A stretch of DNA of 64,000 nt from Taxawa tesnikishii (nom. ined.) (lineage: Eukaryota; Ascomycota; Dothideomycetes; Dothideales), in assembly GCA_030247885.1 (NCBI GenBank), contig JAPDRO010000005.1:1302001-1366000 (forward strand). Reading direction: 5' to 3'. Every line of letters starts with the position of its first letter. Position 1 is the stretch's first letter. The notes below the pieces were generated by a model, which ran no database searches, was not told the origin of the DNA, and saw only the letters and a list, made by a program, of their open reading frames with translations. Shown here piece by piece: positions 23,387 to 33,899 of the stretch. The translations under genes and the position numbers were made by a program.

Positions 23387-23914
23387 GCGGGATCCCTGGG
23401 ACAACTCTGCGAGTGGATGAGACTTTGCGGCGGTCCTGCAAGGTATGGATGTTGGGACTGCAGGGTTTAGAATTAGGGATTCGATATAGTATTTGCACAG
23501 ATCGAGGCGAGCAACTCGTTGTGTTCTAGGGCCTGCAGAGTTAGACAGGAATGCAAGTATGTCTACCACGAATACGCCATCGTGAGTGATCTGGCACTTG
23601 TGCTTCCTCCTTTGATGATGGGTACCGTGGCGCTATTGGTAACTTCTAGAACTTGGTCAGATGTACGTCTGATCATGGTAGAACACGTTTTAGCACGCTA
23701 GCCTCGAACTGCCTCTGCTAGCGTGATTGACAAGGGACATATTTACACTTGTTAAGTTCGAGAGAAAATTCCTCAGGAAAACATGATACAAAGAACGTCG
23801 TTCCGTCGACTGCTACTAGCTGCTAGGCTGGTTTCAAATGAGGAGCTGCTGCGGTGGATGGGTATCATGAGGCTATGTTTTATTTCTATATCTATGTCTA
23901 TGTGATAATCAACT
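23387..23914. other. Convergent 3' gap
   Basis: These 528 bases lie between two convergent genes. I see no ORF of note, and they are probably both 3' UTRs. Confidence 0.4.
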
Positions 23915-25354
23915 CTAGATCTGACCGCGTACGGCAGCGTCGATAGCTTTTGCCACATGTGCAGCGTTCTTTGCGTTCACTAAAGCGCCCCCACGTCAGT
24001 ATGTCAGGTAGTAAGAAGCGGAAGAGGGGAAGGAACTCACAACCAGACATGGACGCCCGCCCCGAGGAAAGCATGTATACATGGTAGTGCTCCCTCACGG
24101 CCTTGACTTGTCCAGCCGTGAGTCCGACGTACGAGAACATTCCCGTCTGTGAGGTCGTCAGCCTTGTCGTTCCTTCTTTGCCAATAACTCGGCCCGAAAC
24201 ATACCTGGTTCACAATGTGCTCCCAGGTTCCCGGAGTCCTCAGCTTAAGCAGTTCGTCGTAAAGTGCCTGCCTCATGGCCTTGATCCGCCCACTCATCAC
24301 GTCCAGATCCGCATGCCACTGCTGCATCATCTCCGGACTCTGCAGCACAGTCTTCACGATCGCACTTCCTCCACTCGGTGCCATACTGTACTCTCCTCTG
24401 ATCAGATTGCACAGGTGCGTGTACACGCTCGCCGGCACCTGCGGGTTCCGCGCCACTCTCTCCTTAGCCAGGACAAAGTGCAGCGCGCCGACCCGCTGTC
24501 CGTAGAGCCCGAAGTTCTTGGAAAAGGACTGCGCGATCAGCATGTCGAAGTTGGGCTTCTCGCGGAAGAAGTGACGGATCGGCCAGGCGTCGTCCGCGGG
24601 AGAGCCGGAGGCGAACCCTTGGTATGCCATGTCGAAGAAGACGAAGAGCTTTTGCGCTCGCAGAGGTCGGCAATGGCCTTCCATTGCTCCTTGTTGGGAT
24701 CAAGGCCGGTGGGGTTATGTGCGCAGGCGTGGAGGAGGATGACATCGCCTGCCTGGGCGTCGGATTCGAGCGTCTCCATGGCGGCCTTGAAGTCGAAGGA
24801 GCGCGTGGCGGCGTTGTAGTAAGGGTAGAAGCGTTGCTTGATGTTGGGTCCTGTGAGCTCCCAGATGGCGTGATGGTTCGCCCATGTGGGATCCGAGATC
24901 CAGACGTTCTTTGGCTTGAAGTGACGGTTCAGGAATGCGGCACCAACATGGTTGGCTCCGCTGCCGGAGATGGTTTGGGCGGAGACGATGCGGGACTTGT
25001 CCTCTGCGGGAGTGGACTTGTTAAAGCCAAGCGCGAGATCCCGCGCCAATTCGAGGAACTTGACGTCGCCAGCGATGGGCAAGTACTCATGACGGGCTAC
25101 GTTCTTGCAGATTTCAAGTTGACGCTCAGCTTGTTCGACAACCGGAAGTACCCACGGTTTGCCGTCGTCGGTGCGGTAGACGCCAATGCTAAGGTTTACC
25201 TTGTCCGGAGATGGGTCCTTGATACAGGCGCCCAGCACATCGAAAATCTCATCAGTGGGAACATCTGGCAGGAGTCCAGCCATGTTTTGGGGTCTTTGGG
25301 CGGAACGAGCGAGATGTCGGCGTGCAGTGGCTCTGGCTCGGTCGGGACACCCAT
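23915..25354 (-). CDS. Aspartate aminotransferase, cytosolic type
   Basis: PLP enzyme interconverting aspartate + 2-oxoglutarate and oxaloacetate + glutamate. Exons are 25354-24205, 24146-24041 and 23979-23915. The start MGVPTEPEPLHADISLVPPK lacks a mitochondrial leader. Visible motifs are VNLSIGVYRTDDGKPWVLPV, SGSGANHVGAAFLNRHF, HACAHNPTGLDP, FFDMAYQGFASG and the PLP-lysine loop SFSKNFGLYGQRVG, ending SGLNAKNAAHVAKAIDAAV. Two four-base runs (24650-24653 and 25285-25288) each lack one base. Adding both gives 441 codons, the normal length for the family. The second break hides the true start, so a naive call would begin at 25373 in the wrong frame. No other damage is seen. Confidence 0.9.
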
Positions 25355-27055
25355 TTTCGTTGGTATATATCACTCAATGGCAGTATAAAGCAGTCAGTGG
25401 CAGGGACGGGATAGAGTAGAGGGTAGTAGTGCGCTTTGACGGGGAGAGCACAGATAAAGACATAGTCAGCGGTCCAGTTTTTCTGCTAAAACTAAAACAA
25501 CCGGCCCAGAACGGAAATCGCAGGAAAACTAAGGCGAAAGTGGCGAAGCGGTGTGGGCCCAAGGAATGCTATTTCCTCAAAGTGGCTCCATAGTGATATA
25601 TATCTATATTACGGAGCCGTATGCCTCTCGATTGACAGTCAGTATGGAGTTTCCTGCTAGACATGGCTGGCTGTTCCATCAGTTCGAGGCCACAATCGTC
25701 CGCCGACTGTTGGTGATGGTTTCTTTTGACGTTGTAAGTTTTTGACTCGGCGTCCTGTTCCTGGCCGCTGTCGGAGCAACAAATGTCCGATATCGCCACT
25801 AAGTATCACAGTCCTAGATTCATGGACTGTCCCAGTCAGTAGATGCACTCACGCCGGGGACCCTCGGTATACAATGAGAGTGCTTGTGGCAGGCGCTTCT
25901 ACTATGGAGGGTGCAGCAGCGATTCTCCAGGAGGGGTTCTCCTGTTTCGACTGATGCCTGCACCGCGTAGCTTTATGCTTTCTCGCGCCGCGTACAATGA
26001 GCTGGATATATCTGCTTGTAAATACATCTACAAAGGTATTTCCCTTCCAAACTCTTAGTCACTTCTGTAGTACTCTCCTTCCGGCCCTCTCCTCCATGCA
26101 GCTCTCAGGAAACGCTCTCTTTAGAACTCGTTGGAGCACTGCCATTGCAGACCATATACTTCAATCCCAACCCTTGCGTTTGAACAAAGGACTCACGGGA
26201 GTGAGGGTAGGATTGCAGAAGGGCAATCGTGAGCGAGTTGAGTGATCCCGACGTGTTAAGCGATACTACACAAGCCCAGGTTGTGGAGGAAATTGGCGCA
26301 TTCATGGGAAAGCGAAAAGCTCCAGCTCAACCAGCAATCAAGCGTCGAAACCTGGATATCCGTGTCGAAGACATTCGGTAGGGACTGGTCACAATACCAG
26401 TAATGGAAATATCTCCTACGTGGACAAGTGCGACTATCACGAGCATGGTGCCAAGGGACTTGTTGCAAAACCAAGCAGTGCTCCTTCTGCTGCCGTGCTC
26501 AGCCAGAGCGGACATGAATCTTGCATCCTTCTCTGAGCTTCACACACATGTCGTCGCAAATGCTCTGCTTGCACGCTATGCTATGGACTTCTTCCGCAAG
26601 ACTGCAGCATGTGTGCGAAGCCGGAAGTTGGCCCGGAACGCGAACGCATACAGGATGCTACTAAGCTTTTATCAAAAAGCCATTGAGTGTCCCCATGGGC
26701 GAACTAAGACATCCAAGAGGGGCAGGTAGTCTTATCTGAGTTCGGGAACAGCAATATATCAAATCAATCTCGATGTGGTTGTCGTGGTCTTCGATAACGT
26801 GAGGTCGTGAGAGGCAATTACGTCATGGCTATATACACGTTTCCTAATTCGTAACCAAACCTGAATCGTCTCCGACTTCTTGTAACCTGACCAAAGACCT
26901 AGAAATCTCACCTACTGAACAACAAAAGACCTACCTTTACTTCTTTCCTTCAGACCGAAAATAAACACTCACAAGCCTCTCATCACCCCCAAACACAATG
27001 GATGTCCGCAATTCCCCACCGCTCACGTCAAGTATATCACTCACGTGCCATGTAG
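25355..27055. other. 1.7-kb intergenic stretch
   Basis: No gene is recognised. Small coding-like pieces occur, for example VVEEIGAFMGKRKAPAQPA near 26280 on the plus strand, but stops and frame changes surround them. A TA-rich patch lies at 25594-25616. The last 250 bases are A/C-rich and look like a 5' leader for the gene at 27056. Confidence 0.35.
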
Positions 27056-27609
27056 ATGATCAGAACCTACAACCTCGCAACGGCAGGTGTCTTGACCGCC
27101 CAGGCCGCGCCTCTCATGTTCAGTCCCAGCATGGTCGTCTGGATGTTATCCCCGAGACCAGATCCGCAACTCCGCTCGAATCCTCCATCTCGCGCACTCT
27201 GAGCTTTTCCCTCCTACTCATTGCCTTCCTTCAACTCCTCCTGACAGGAGAAGTGCACCGCTTCCTCAACCAGGACGACGATGAGCCCTCCGAGCAGGTA
27301 CAAAGCAAATGTAACACACCTCGTTTCTTACTTATCTCTCAACCTCTAATCTAACGACACCAAACAGACGCCATCCCCACGCTTCTGGCAACGACGATCT
27401 ATCACAGCATCCTCAGTATCCACCTCTACATCTCGGGCATCAGGTTCCTGAGCACAGCACACGGGATCCTCGCCTTCGCGGGCATCATGGTCCAGATGTT
27501 CCGCAACGAGGGCAAGATCAGTAAACGCACGGGCGCGGACAAGCGCACCAGTGGCTTCCTGTTCAAAAATGCGAGCGCGGATGCTAAGCATGACCGCAAG
27601 CGGAGGTAG
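27056..27609 (+). CDS. Small four-helix membrane protein, function unknown
   Basis: Starts MIRTYNLATAGVLTAQAAPL, then MFSPSMVVWMLSPE. A second hydrophobic segment follows (LSFSLLLIAFLQLLLTG). After intron 27311-27367 come YAIPTLLATTIYHSILSIHL and HGILAFAGIMVQMF, and the basic tail SKRTGADKRTSGFLFKN. I remember this tail from an uncharacterised family in filamentous ascomycetes. The C run at 27150-27153 lacks one base. With it the exons total 166 codons. An in-frame-looking ATG at 26998 belongs to the shifted frame. No catalytic residues are evident. Confidence 0.7.
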
Positions 27610-27928
27610 ACTATTCTCGAGTGGTGGCTGGATCGGGAGGATTGCGGAGATGGCAGGAGCGGCGGCAATTGTGAGAGCTTGGACGAGGAGAGGTTGGAAG
27701 CGGAGGGAGGATCGAAATCGTTACTAACGCTCGAATGCAATGCATTTCCGGGTAGCCTTTTGTGTAGACCTATGAGAACAAAACGCAGGGATGGGGTCTT
27801 CGAGGAAAGCGAGTCTCCTGAACAGAATTCGGAAGTGTTTCTAAAGGCCAGCTGCACAACCAGCACATGGAGGCAATCGTAAAACAAGTGCGAAAACCCA
27901 CTTCATCGCCCTTTCCGTCGAAAGATTG

Positions 27929-29475
27929 TCAACCACCATCAGTTTTCCCAGCACTCAACCCCATCAGCGCACCGACGGCCATCATGTCGTCGTCACGTTC
28001 CGCCCTTGCGCTCTGTTCACCGCCATCCTCAGTGGTATCCATCCTACGATCCGCCGAATCCTCTCTCTGCTCGAGCTCCTCATCCTCTCCATCCTCGTCC
28101 TCACTCATCGAATCCTCATTCCTAGCCCTCGCGCGATCGAACCCAATCGGGAGACCGGCGTATGCAGCGCTGCCCGCCCTGCTCGCCTCCCCTTCCACGT
28201 CAGCATCCCCGCCCTCGTCCGCACCATCGTCCCCCTTCCTCCACCAGGGCTCCTCACCCGACCACTTTAGACCCTTCGCGGTCTCGATATCCCGTTCCAT
28301 ATCGTTCGCTAGACCATCCTGGACGTATCCCCTCGCCTTGCCCACCGCAAGCTCGGCATCGCGCACGTTGTCAAGCAGCAGGTCTTTCTTGATCCACTCC
28401 TCCCTCCGTATCCCTTCCAGCATCTCGATCTCGGCTTTCAGTTCCTCGCTCTCCTGCTGCGCCCAATGCAGCTGTCGCCTCAGTAACCGCATCAGCTGAT
28501 CCGCGGGTATCTCGCTCTCAAACTGGCTGAATGCTATATCCGGTGGGTACGTGATCATGAAGCCCGGTTGGCCCGTGATCGGGTGGTAGGCAGAGAGGTA
28601 CACGATGTTATCGTTGTCGTGAGAGAGGTCGAAGACTGCGCCGTCGGTGGCAGTGTCTTTGAGGCGGAGCCAGCGCCGCCTTTCCCATTCGTCAGCCGGA
28701 TCTTGGGACCTTTCTTTGGTTGGCCCGTTGCCGCATCGATCGGGTTGGCGTTGGTTGCGGACGTCCGAGGGGCTCGGGTTCGTGTACTGTGCGCATGTGT
28801 TTTGCGAGGGCGTCGGAGCGTGTAAAGGAGCGGTCGCATTCTGTGCACAACCCCTCGTGGTCAGCTTTCCTCGTCCTGCCGCACAACAGAGCAAACAGCT
28901 CTCTTGGGGAACACGAGTATGAACCCTGCGGTCTGGCTTACCTGGCAGCGCGCAGAAGAAGGGCTTCTCCTTCGTGTGACTGCGCATATGCGCTTTCAGT
29001 GCGTATCCGCTCGGATGGTTCGTCCCCTTGCGCGCACAATCCCCCACTCACACGTATACCGCGCACGCTTGGGGCTGATGTGCTCGATCTGCACGTGCTT
29101 GATCAGGTCGTCGCTGTTGCCCAAGTCACCTACGGGACATCCTTCCCACTGGCATGTCGTGATCTGGTCCGCGCGCAGTGCGTATTCGTCGTGAGAGGGC
29201 GAGCCGGGTGCGCTGCCTTCGGTGTCTTCTGAGAGATCGACGTCCGAGTCGTGATCTTGCGTCTGCAAGGGAGTCGCGCGTTCGTTTGCACTGAAGGTTG
29301 AGAAGCCGCCACCTGTTCGCCGTCGCTTCGACGGCGGCATAAGAGAGTCGGGGTCGTGGGAAGCATGGGTGTCGATGCTGGGTCGTGAGGAGCGGTTTGG
29401 TGTGCTGATTCCTTCATTGTAATCGTCGTCGGAGGCCAGAGAGGAAAGAGGAGAGTCAGGCGGTGAGTCGCCCAT
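27929..29475 (-). CDS. C2H2 zinc-finger protein, INO80 subunit Iec1-like
   Basis: Nuclear protein starting MGDSPPDSPLSSLASDDDYN. Three C2H2 fingers follow: CQWEGCPVGDLGNSDDLIKH, then CEWGDCARKG with HPSGYALKAHMRSH, and, after intron 28841-28941, ECDRSFTRSDALAKHMRTVH. The carboxy half has a conserved helical block MRLLRRQLHWAQQESEELKA and an acidic tail. This finger set plus helix is what I know of fungal Iec1, an INO80 remodeller subunit. That name is an inference. Three single-base losses are needed to read through: in the G/C run 29041-29045, in 28769-28772, and somewhere in 28640-28720. The corrected length is then a multiple of three. The gap 27610-27928 to the membrane-protein gene is convergent 3' sequence. 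Confidence 0.8.
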
Positions 29476-30040
29476 GTTGGTAACTGTGCCGCTAAAGGCG
29501 TGATTGCTGTGGAAATAAGGGAGGTTGTTTGTAATGAGGTGTAGGAGCTCAATGCGTGGTCCGAGCGCTGTGAGACTCAAAATGGTAGCTTCAACTTTCG
29601 CGCGACCTTTCTCTTTCTTCCTCTTCACATTCAACATACCCAACAGAACCATGGCAGGACATGAACAGCACTACGCTGCAACCCACTCCAGAAATAGGCC
29701 TTGAAATCTCTCACAAGTCTTCGTAGATCACAGGCGCATGCCAACATTTCAAGCGTTCAGCAGCCTGGTAAGCCCTCTATCCCATCACATCCCACATCTT
29801 CACCCAGCACATCCACTTCTGTGATGAACATAGAGAATTCTGCAATGCCGACGGTTTCCTTCGCGCGAGCTTCGGTTCCGAGTCGTAAAGCCGAAAGAGG
29901 ATTATTCCAAAACTACACTTGATCTGACAGTTCTGCACTCTTCATAATACATTTGTCACCATAGTGTTGGGCGGCTTTGCTGACAACCATAGGCGTTCAT
30001 TCACTTTTGTTCGTTTCTATAAGTAGACACACAAACGCAT
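29476..30040. other. Intergenic gap
   Basis: These 565 bases lie upstream of the zinc-finger gene and downstream of the AKR gene. One plus-strand ORF of 73 codons (29701-29922) has no known features. I see nothing else in it. Confidence 0.35.
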
Positions 30041-31198
30041 CTATTGCCCCTCGTTCTTCTTATCGTACTCCTCAAGTGAGATGCTGTCCCCGTTTGAGAG
30101 CTTAGCGACCGGTCCACCGTACCTGTCACCAATAACTACTGCATCCTTCAACAGAGTGTCAATCTCTGCCAGGTCGTCCTTGCTCAGCTCGACGTCGACC
30201 ATGTTCTCGTTCACCCTGTCCTCATGAGACGCTCCCGGAATGGGGATTACGGTAGGCATGCCCGGCTTTCCGCTCTGAGCCTTGACCCAAGCCATACCGA
30301 CCTGACCAGAAGTACAACCTTTCTTCTTGGCAATCTTCTCAAGATCCCTGACCAACTGCATGTTCTTGTCGAACACATCTGGCTGGAACCTGGGCTGGTA
30401 CTTCCTAAAGTCGCCCTCTGGGATGTCTTCAGGGGACTTGATTTGGCCCGTCTGTAGCGGAGAGAATCAGTAAACGTTCAGCCATAAGCAACACCACGTT
30501 TGCTTACCAAGAAGCCACGGCCGAGTGGTGAGTATGCGACGAGGGGAATCCCCAGTTCCGCGCAAGTCGAGGCGATGCCGTTGTTCAGGATGTCAGTCGA
30601 CCACAGACTGAATTCCACCTCGACGGCTGCGATCTTGTGAACCTTGGCAGCTCTCCTGATGGTGTTGGCATTGCACTCGCTCAGGCTGATTCCTCCCAGC
30701 TTGCCCTCCTTGATGTACTGTGCCATAACACCAACTGTGATCTCGATCGGCGTGTTAGGGTCAACTCTGGCGCACTCGAAGATGTCGAGCGATTTCTTCC
30801 CGTCAAGCACTTTCAAGCACTCGTCGATACTGCGCCTAACGTTCTTCTCGGAGCCGTCAGGGCCGTGACCGCCAGGCACAAGACCACCCTTGATGGAGAT
30901 GACGACCTTCTCAGCGTCCTCGGGGTACTTGGTGAAGTACTCATTCAGCAGGTGCAGCGAGTTGCGTTCCGGAGAGCCGTAAAGCTCGCCACCGTTCCAG
31001 AAGTTGGCGCCGTTTTTGAGGGCAGCCTTCATTGCTGCGAAGGACTGCTCCTGTGATGGCATGTGGGATGCAGGACGCCATGTCAGACCTTCAATACTTG
31101 TTAGAATCAATCTCCTTCTTCGATCGTGTGCAAGGATCAAGCCTACCCATCAGGCCGTAGCCAGTGCTGCCAATTTCCTTCCCAACGAGTTGAGGCAT
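30041..31198 (-). CDS. Aldo-keto reductase, pyridoxal reductase-like (AKR8)
   Basis: NADPH-dependent reductase, probably converting pyridoxal to pyridoxine. Exons 31198-31147, 31088-30508 and 30451-30041 give 347 residues without any break. The start MPQLVGKEIGSTGYGLMG runs across the first intron into LTWRPASHMPSQEQSFAAMK. Then come GANFWNGGELYGSPERNSL, with the catalytic Tyr, and VVISIKGGLVPGG, with the Lys. The usual AKR Asp before the Tyr is replaced by Asn/Gly, as in the Plr1 group. SLDIFECARVDPNTPIEIT and VEVEFSLWSTDI line the barrel, and VIPIPGASHEDRVNEN binds the cofactor phosphate. Substrate is inferred from the resemblance to fission yeast Plr1. Confidence 0.9.
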
Positions 31199-31854
31199 GG
31201 TGACGAGTGTTAGTTGTCTATTTGGATGATTCAATTGAAGGTGATGTCTCGAAATTGTCTTGTTGAGCAGTCTCGTAAATGGAGTTCAAGTCTATATATG
31301 CAATCAATTGCGGGCTTGGCCAGAGTCTTTTACGTCCGGTCTGTCGAACAACGGTTTTCTTGGCGCCGGTCCTTGTACTGTAAGTCCGTCAACGCCGCTG
31401 CTGCCTTCGCCGTCAATGCAATCAGCTTACCGAGCAAGTCGTTGTTGCGAGCTCGAGTGGCAAAGGTGAAGAGATGGGGATGAGTATTCGTGGCTCAATG
31501 GATTGAAATATGGATCAAAATGGTCAACAGTGTCTTCGTTGCTTATCGAAGTTATTCGCGGAGTTATTTACGGATGATCTCATGTGGGCCCTCGCTTTTC
31601 GGCAGATGGAGGATCGAAGAGCCTCGAAGCTTGTGTGGAAGATCTGGAGTTTGACAGCACCTTAACCCAGACTTCGGAGCAAGGCATTGTCGTTGACGCA
31701 GCGTGCGCTCTAGAGGGGCAATACTACCTGCTCCAAAATGACACTACATGTCCCACGGCAGGCCTTGAACAGGAGCCATGCTTCAAATCTGGCTCTCTCG
31801 AAGCATAAAACAACTTGTACCTTGGCTTATGATGACACATATATGCTCTTGCAG
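31199..31854. other. Intergenic, no gene recognised
   Basis: Upstream of the AKR gene. Several ORFs under 90 codons are present and none is convincing. I see nothing else in it. Confidence 0.4.
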
Positions 31855-32315
31855 CTAGCCCTCCAATTTCCCTTCTCCCTCCACAGCCTGGCGTGCTTTC
31901 AGTTCTGCGAAGTCTTTCTCCGCTCTCCACGCAAACACGCTGTTGCTTGAGGTTAGCAGATCCATGACTTCCAGATCACGGTTTACAGTTTCTGATCGCG
32001 TAAGTTAGCACATGCAGTCGGCCATCACGATCCGAGATGCTTACCGATGTAGAACAGGGATATCGGAACAAGCATAGCAAAGTTCAGTAGGGCGAACAGG
32101 ACGAAGACTCAGAAGCCGATGGCGGTGATGGGGTAGGGAACAATCTCGTTGATGGTTCCGTCAGCTAGCGAAAAAGCCACTGTTGCCAATGTAGTCCCCT
32201 TCGCCCTTGTCGCAAGTTCGTAGATAGTCATGTTTAGGACAAGATTTCCTAAAGTCTCGTTGTGTGCCACGCTCTCCATCCCCTTGTCTGCGCCATGGAT
32301 GCCACGATCAGACAT
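31855..32315 (-). pseudogene. Relic of an MFS sugar transporter, C-terminal end only
   Basis: The minus strand keeps the end of a hexose-type transporter. It reads ELATRAKGTTLATVA (loop between the late helices), ITAIGF, VFVLFALLNFAMLVPISLFY (last helix), then ETANRDLEVMDLLTSSNSVF and AWRAEKDFAELKARQ, ending at the stop at 31855. An apparently intact intron (31992-32044) remains, with good donor, branch point and acceptor. A stop stands where the last helix normally has Trp, again a TGG-to-TGA type change. Everything upstream of the RAKG loop (about ten helices) is missing. This is a truncated, non-functional fragment. Confidence 0.55.
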
Positions 32316-33067
32316 TGTGAGAGTTGCTGAATGATAACTGCGGAGTATACAGTGTCTGCTTCTATCGGTTATACATGCAATCAAAAATCTTGTCCGGCTT
32401 TGGGCTTCCGCGCTGGCAGCAAAGAGGCAATAGAACTTCCTTGGACGTTTGATGGAGGCGACAGGAGAAAAGAAGAGCGAACGAGCATTTCAGACAAAAT
32501 TGGCCAATGCTTGAGGGTTGATCTAACAATGCATTGGGTTGACCGAGGATGGCATGCGGAGTGAACGTGGGCAAGTGTCGATCCTGTGGATCTTCTCGGG
32601 GTGAAGCTTGACCGAGACCATCGTTCCCGCTGGAGGCTCGGAGTCCTTCGTATCAAGTCAGCAGATTCTCTTAAAAGGCGACACCATGCCTTAGATGTCT
32701 TAATGTTTGAGGTATACTAACTTATTCCATTGAATACGAAATGAGCGGTTGCAGGCCAAGATCCCGCTTCACTTCAGCTTGACTTGAGCTTGACTTCGAA
32801 TTCACTTAAGCTTTACCAAGTCTGGGACGTCGAGTGGTAGGTTGCTATCGTTGGCTTGCTGCGCATCTTCCTCGTCATCAGAAAGTAGTCAGATCTCAAG
32901 CGAGCGACGCGCAAAGCGCTTCGACGCTATCCTTGCTTTTGATCGAGTCTTCTCGGATCACTTTTACGCTTCAACGACGTTCTGCTGAACCTGGCAAGTT
33001 CGATGCCCGTTGCGTCAACCCTCTTGTTGCAATGTTGGATGACCCAGCGCTCCGGCTTATTGCTCTT
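32316..33067. other. Intergenic, no gene recognised
   Basis: It holds a short near-repeat (TTGACTTGAGC / TTGACTTCGA) near 32780. ORFs on both strands are short and featureless. The 3' end is probably the UTR of VPS37. Confidence 0.35.
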
Positions 33068-33899
33068 TCATCGCCAACCTCCAACCCTGCCCTCATCCCA
33101 CCGTTCCTTCCGCTCTGTTCGCAGGAAGGCAACACGTTTAGCTTCCCTAATGCGACGAACAAAATCCGCCACCTCTCTCTCGCTCGCCATGCCTCCCTCT
33201 TCCAGAAAGCTGTCTTCGATCCCCTTGACAAGTGCATCCTGTTCCTGCACACTCGCATTCAGTCGTTGATATAGTGCCATAGGACTGAAATCGCGCAGGG
33301 CGTCCTCAGTCTCGGAGATCTTGGTACGGTGTTGCTGTTCCAGAGCCTTCATGGCAAGCAGGCGTGATTGTGTCGCAGACCGCTCATGATTGAGCCTCGA
33401 TTCAAGCTGTTGCAGCGAACTCGCAAGGGCAATGTTGGACTCGAGCATCTGCCGGAGAGGTTCTTGCGATGCAGGCAGGGACGGATGGGTAGTCTTTTGG
33501 TAATTGAGAAGCGCCGTCTGGAGCGAGGAATTTTCCAAGAGATCTCGCAGGTCTTGCGTTCTGTTCATCCATCAGATAGACATCTGTTTGCTGGGATGAT
33601 ATCTCTTACGACGTGTCGTGGAGCGGAGCTGGCAGCCAGCCCGGCTGTGGACCTGGTATTTGGTTTTGAGACGCTGCTTCTAGCCCATATTGCCCGCCTC
33701 GACCTTGGTAACTCCCTGAAGACCCATAGTCTGCCTGCGAAGGCGGTGGAGGCAATGGCGGGCCTCTCAATGGCGTGCCTCGACCGCTCGACGGTCCTAG
33801 AGGCTTAGGCGGAGGAGGAGGTGGGGTAGAGGGGTCATATTGGTACGGTGTTTGCGAAGAAATCGGATGTTGAGAGGAAGGACCAGGTGTATAGGACAT
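33068..33899 (-). CDS. VPS37: ESCRT-I subunit VPS37
   Basis: Component of ESCRT-I, sorting ubiquitinated cargo into multivesicular endosomes. Exons are 33899-33610 and 33560-33068, 260 residues with no breaks. The first 85 residues are Pro/Gly/Gln-rich (MSYTPGPSSQHPISSQTPYQ), ending in PGPQPGWLPAPLHDTS. The Mod(r) domain follows: TQDLRDLLENSSLQTALLNY, ASSLQQLESRLNHERSATQS and LRDFSPMALYQRLNASVQEQ. The end is EGGMASEREVADFVRRIREA with a basic tail. The GWLP motif and the helical hairpin are standard for fungal Vps37. Confidence 0.88.

Noticed and set aside
32834-33274. Plus-strand ORF of 146 codons over VPS37
   Set aside because: Largely antisense to the clear VPS37 coding sequence, with no features of its own.
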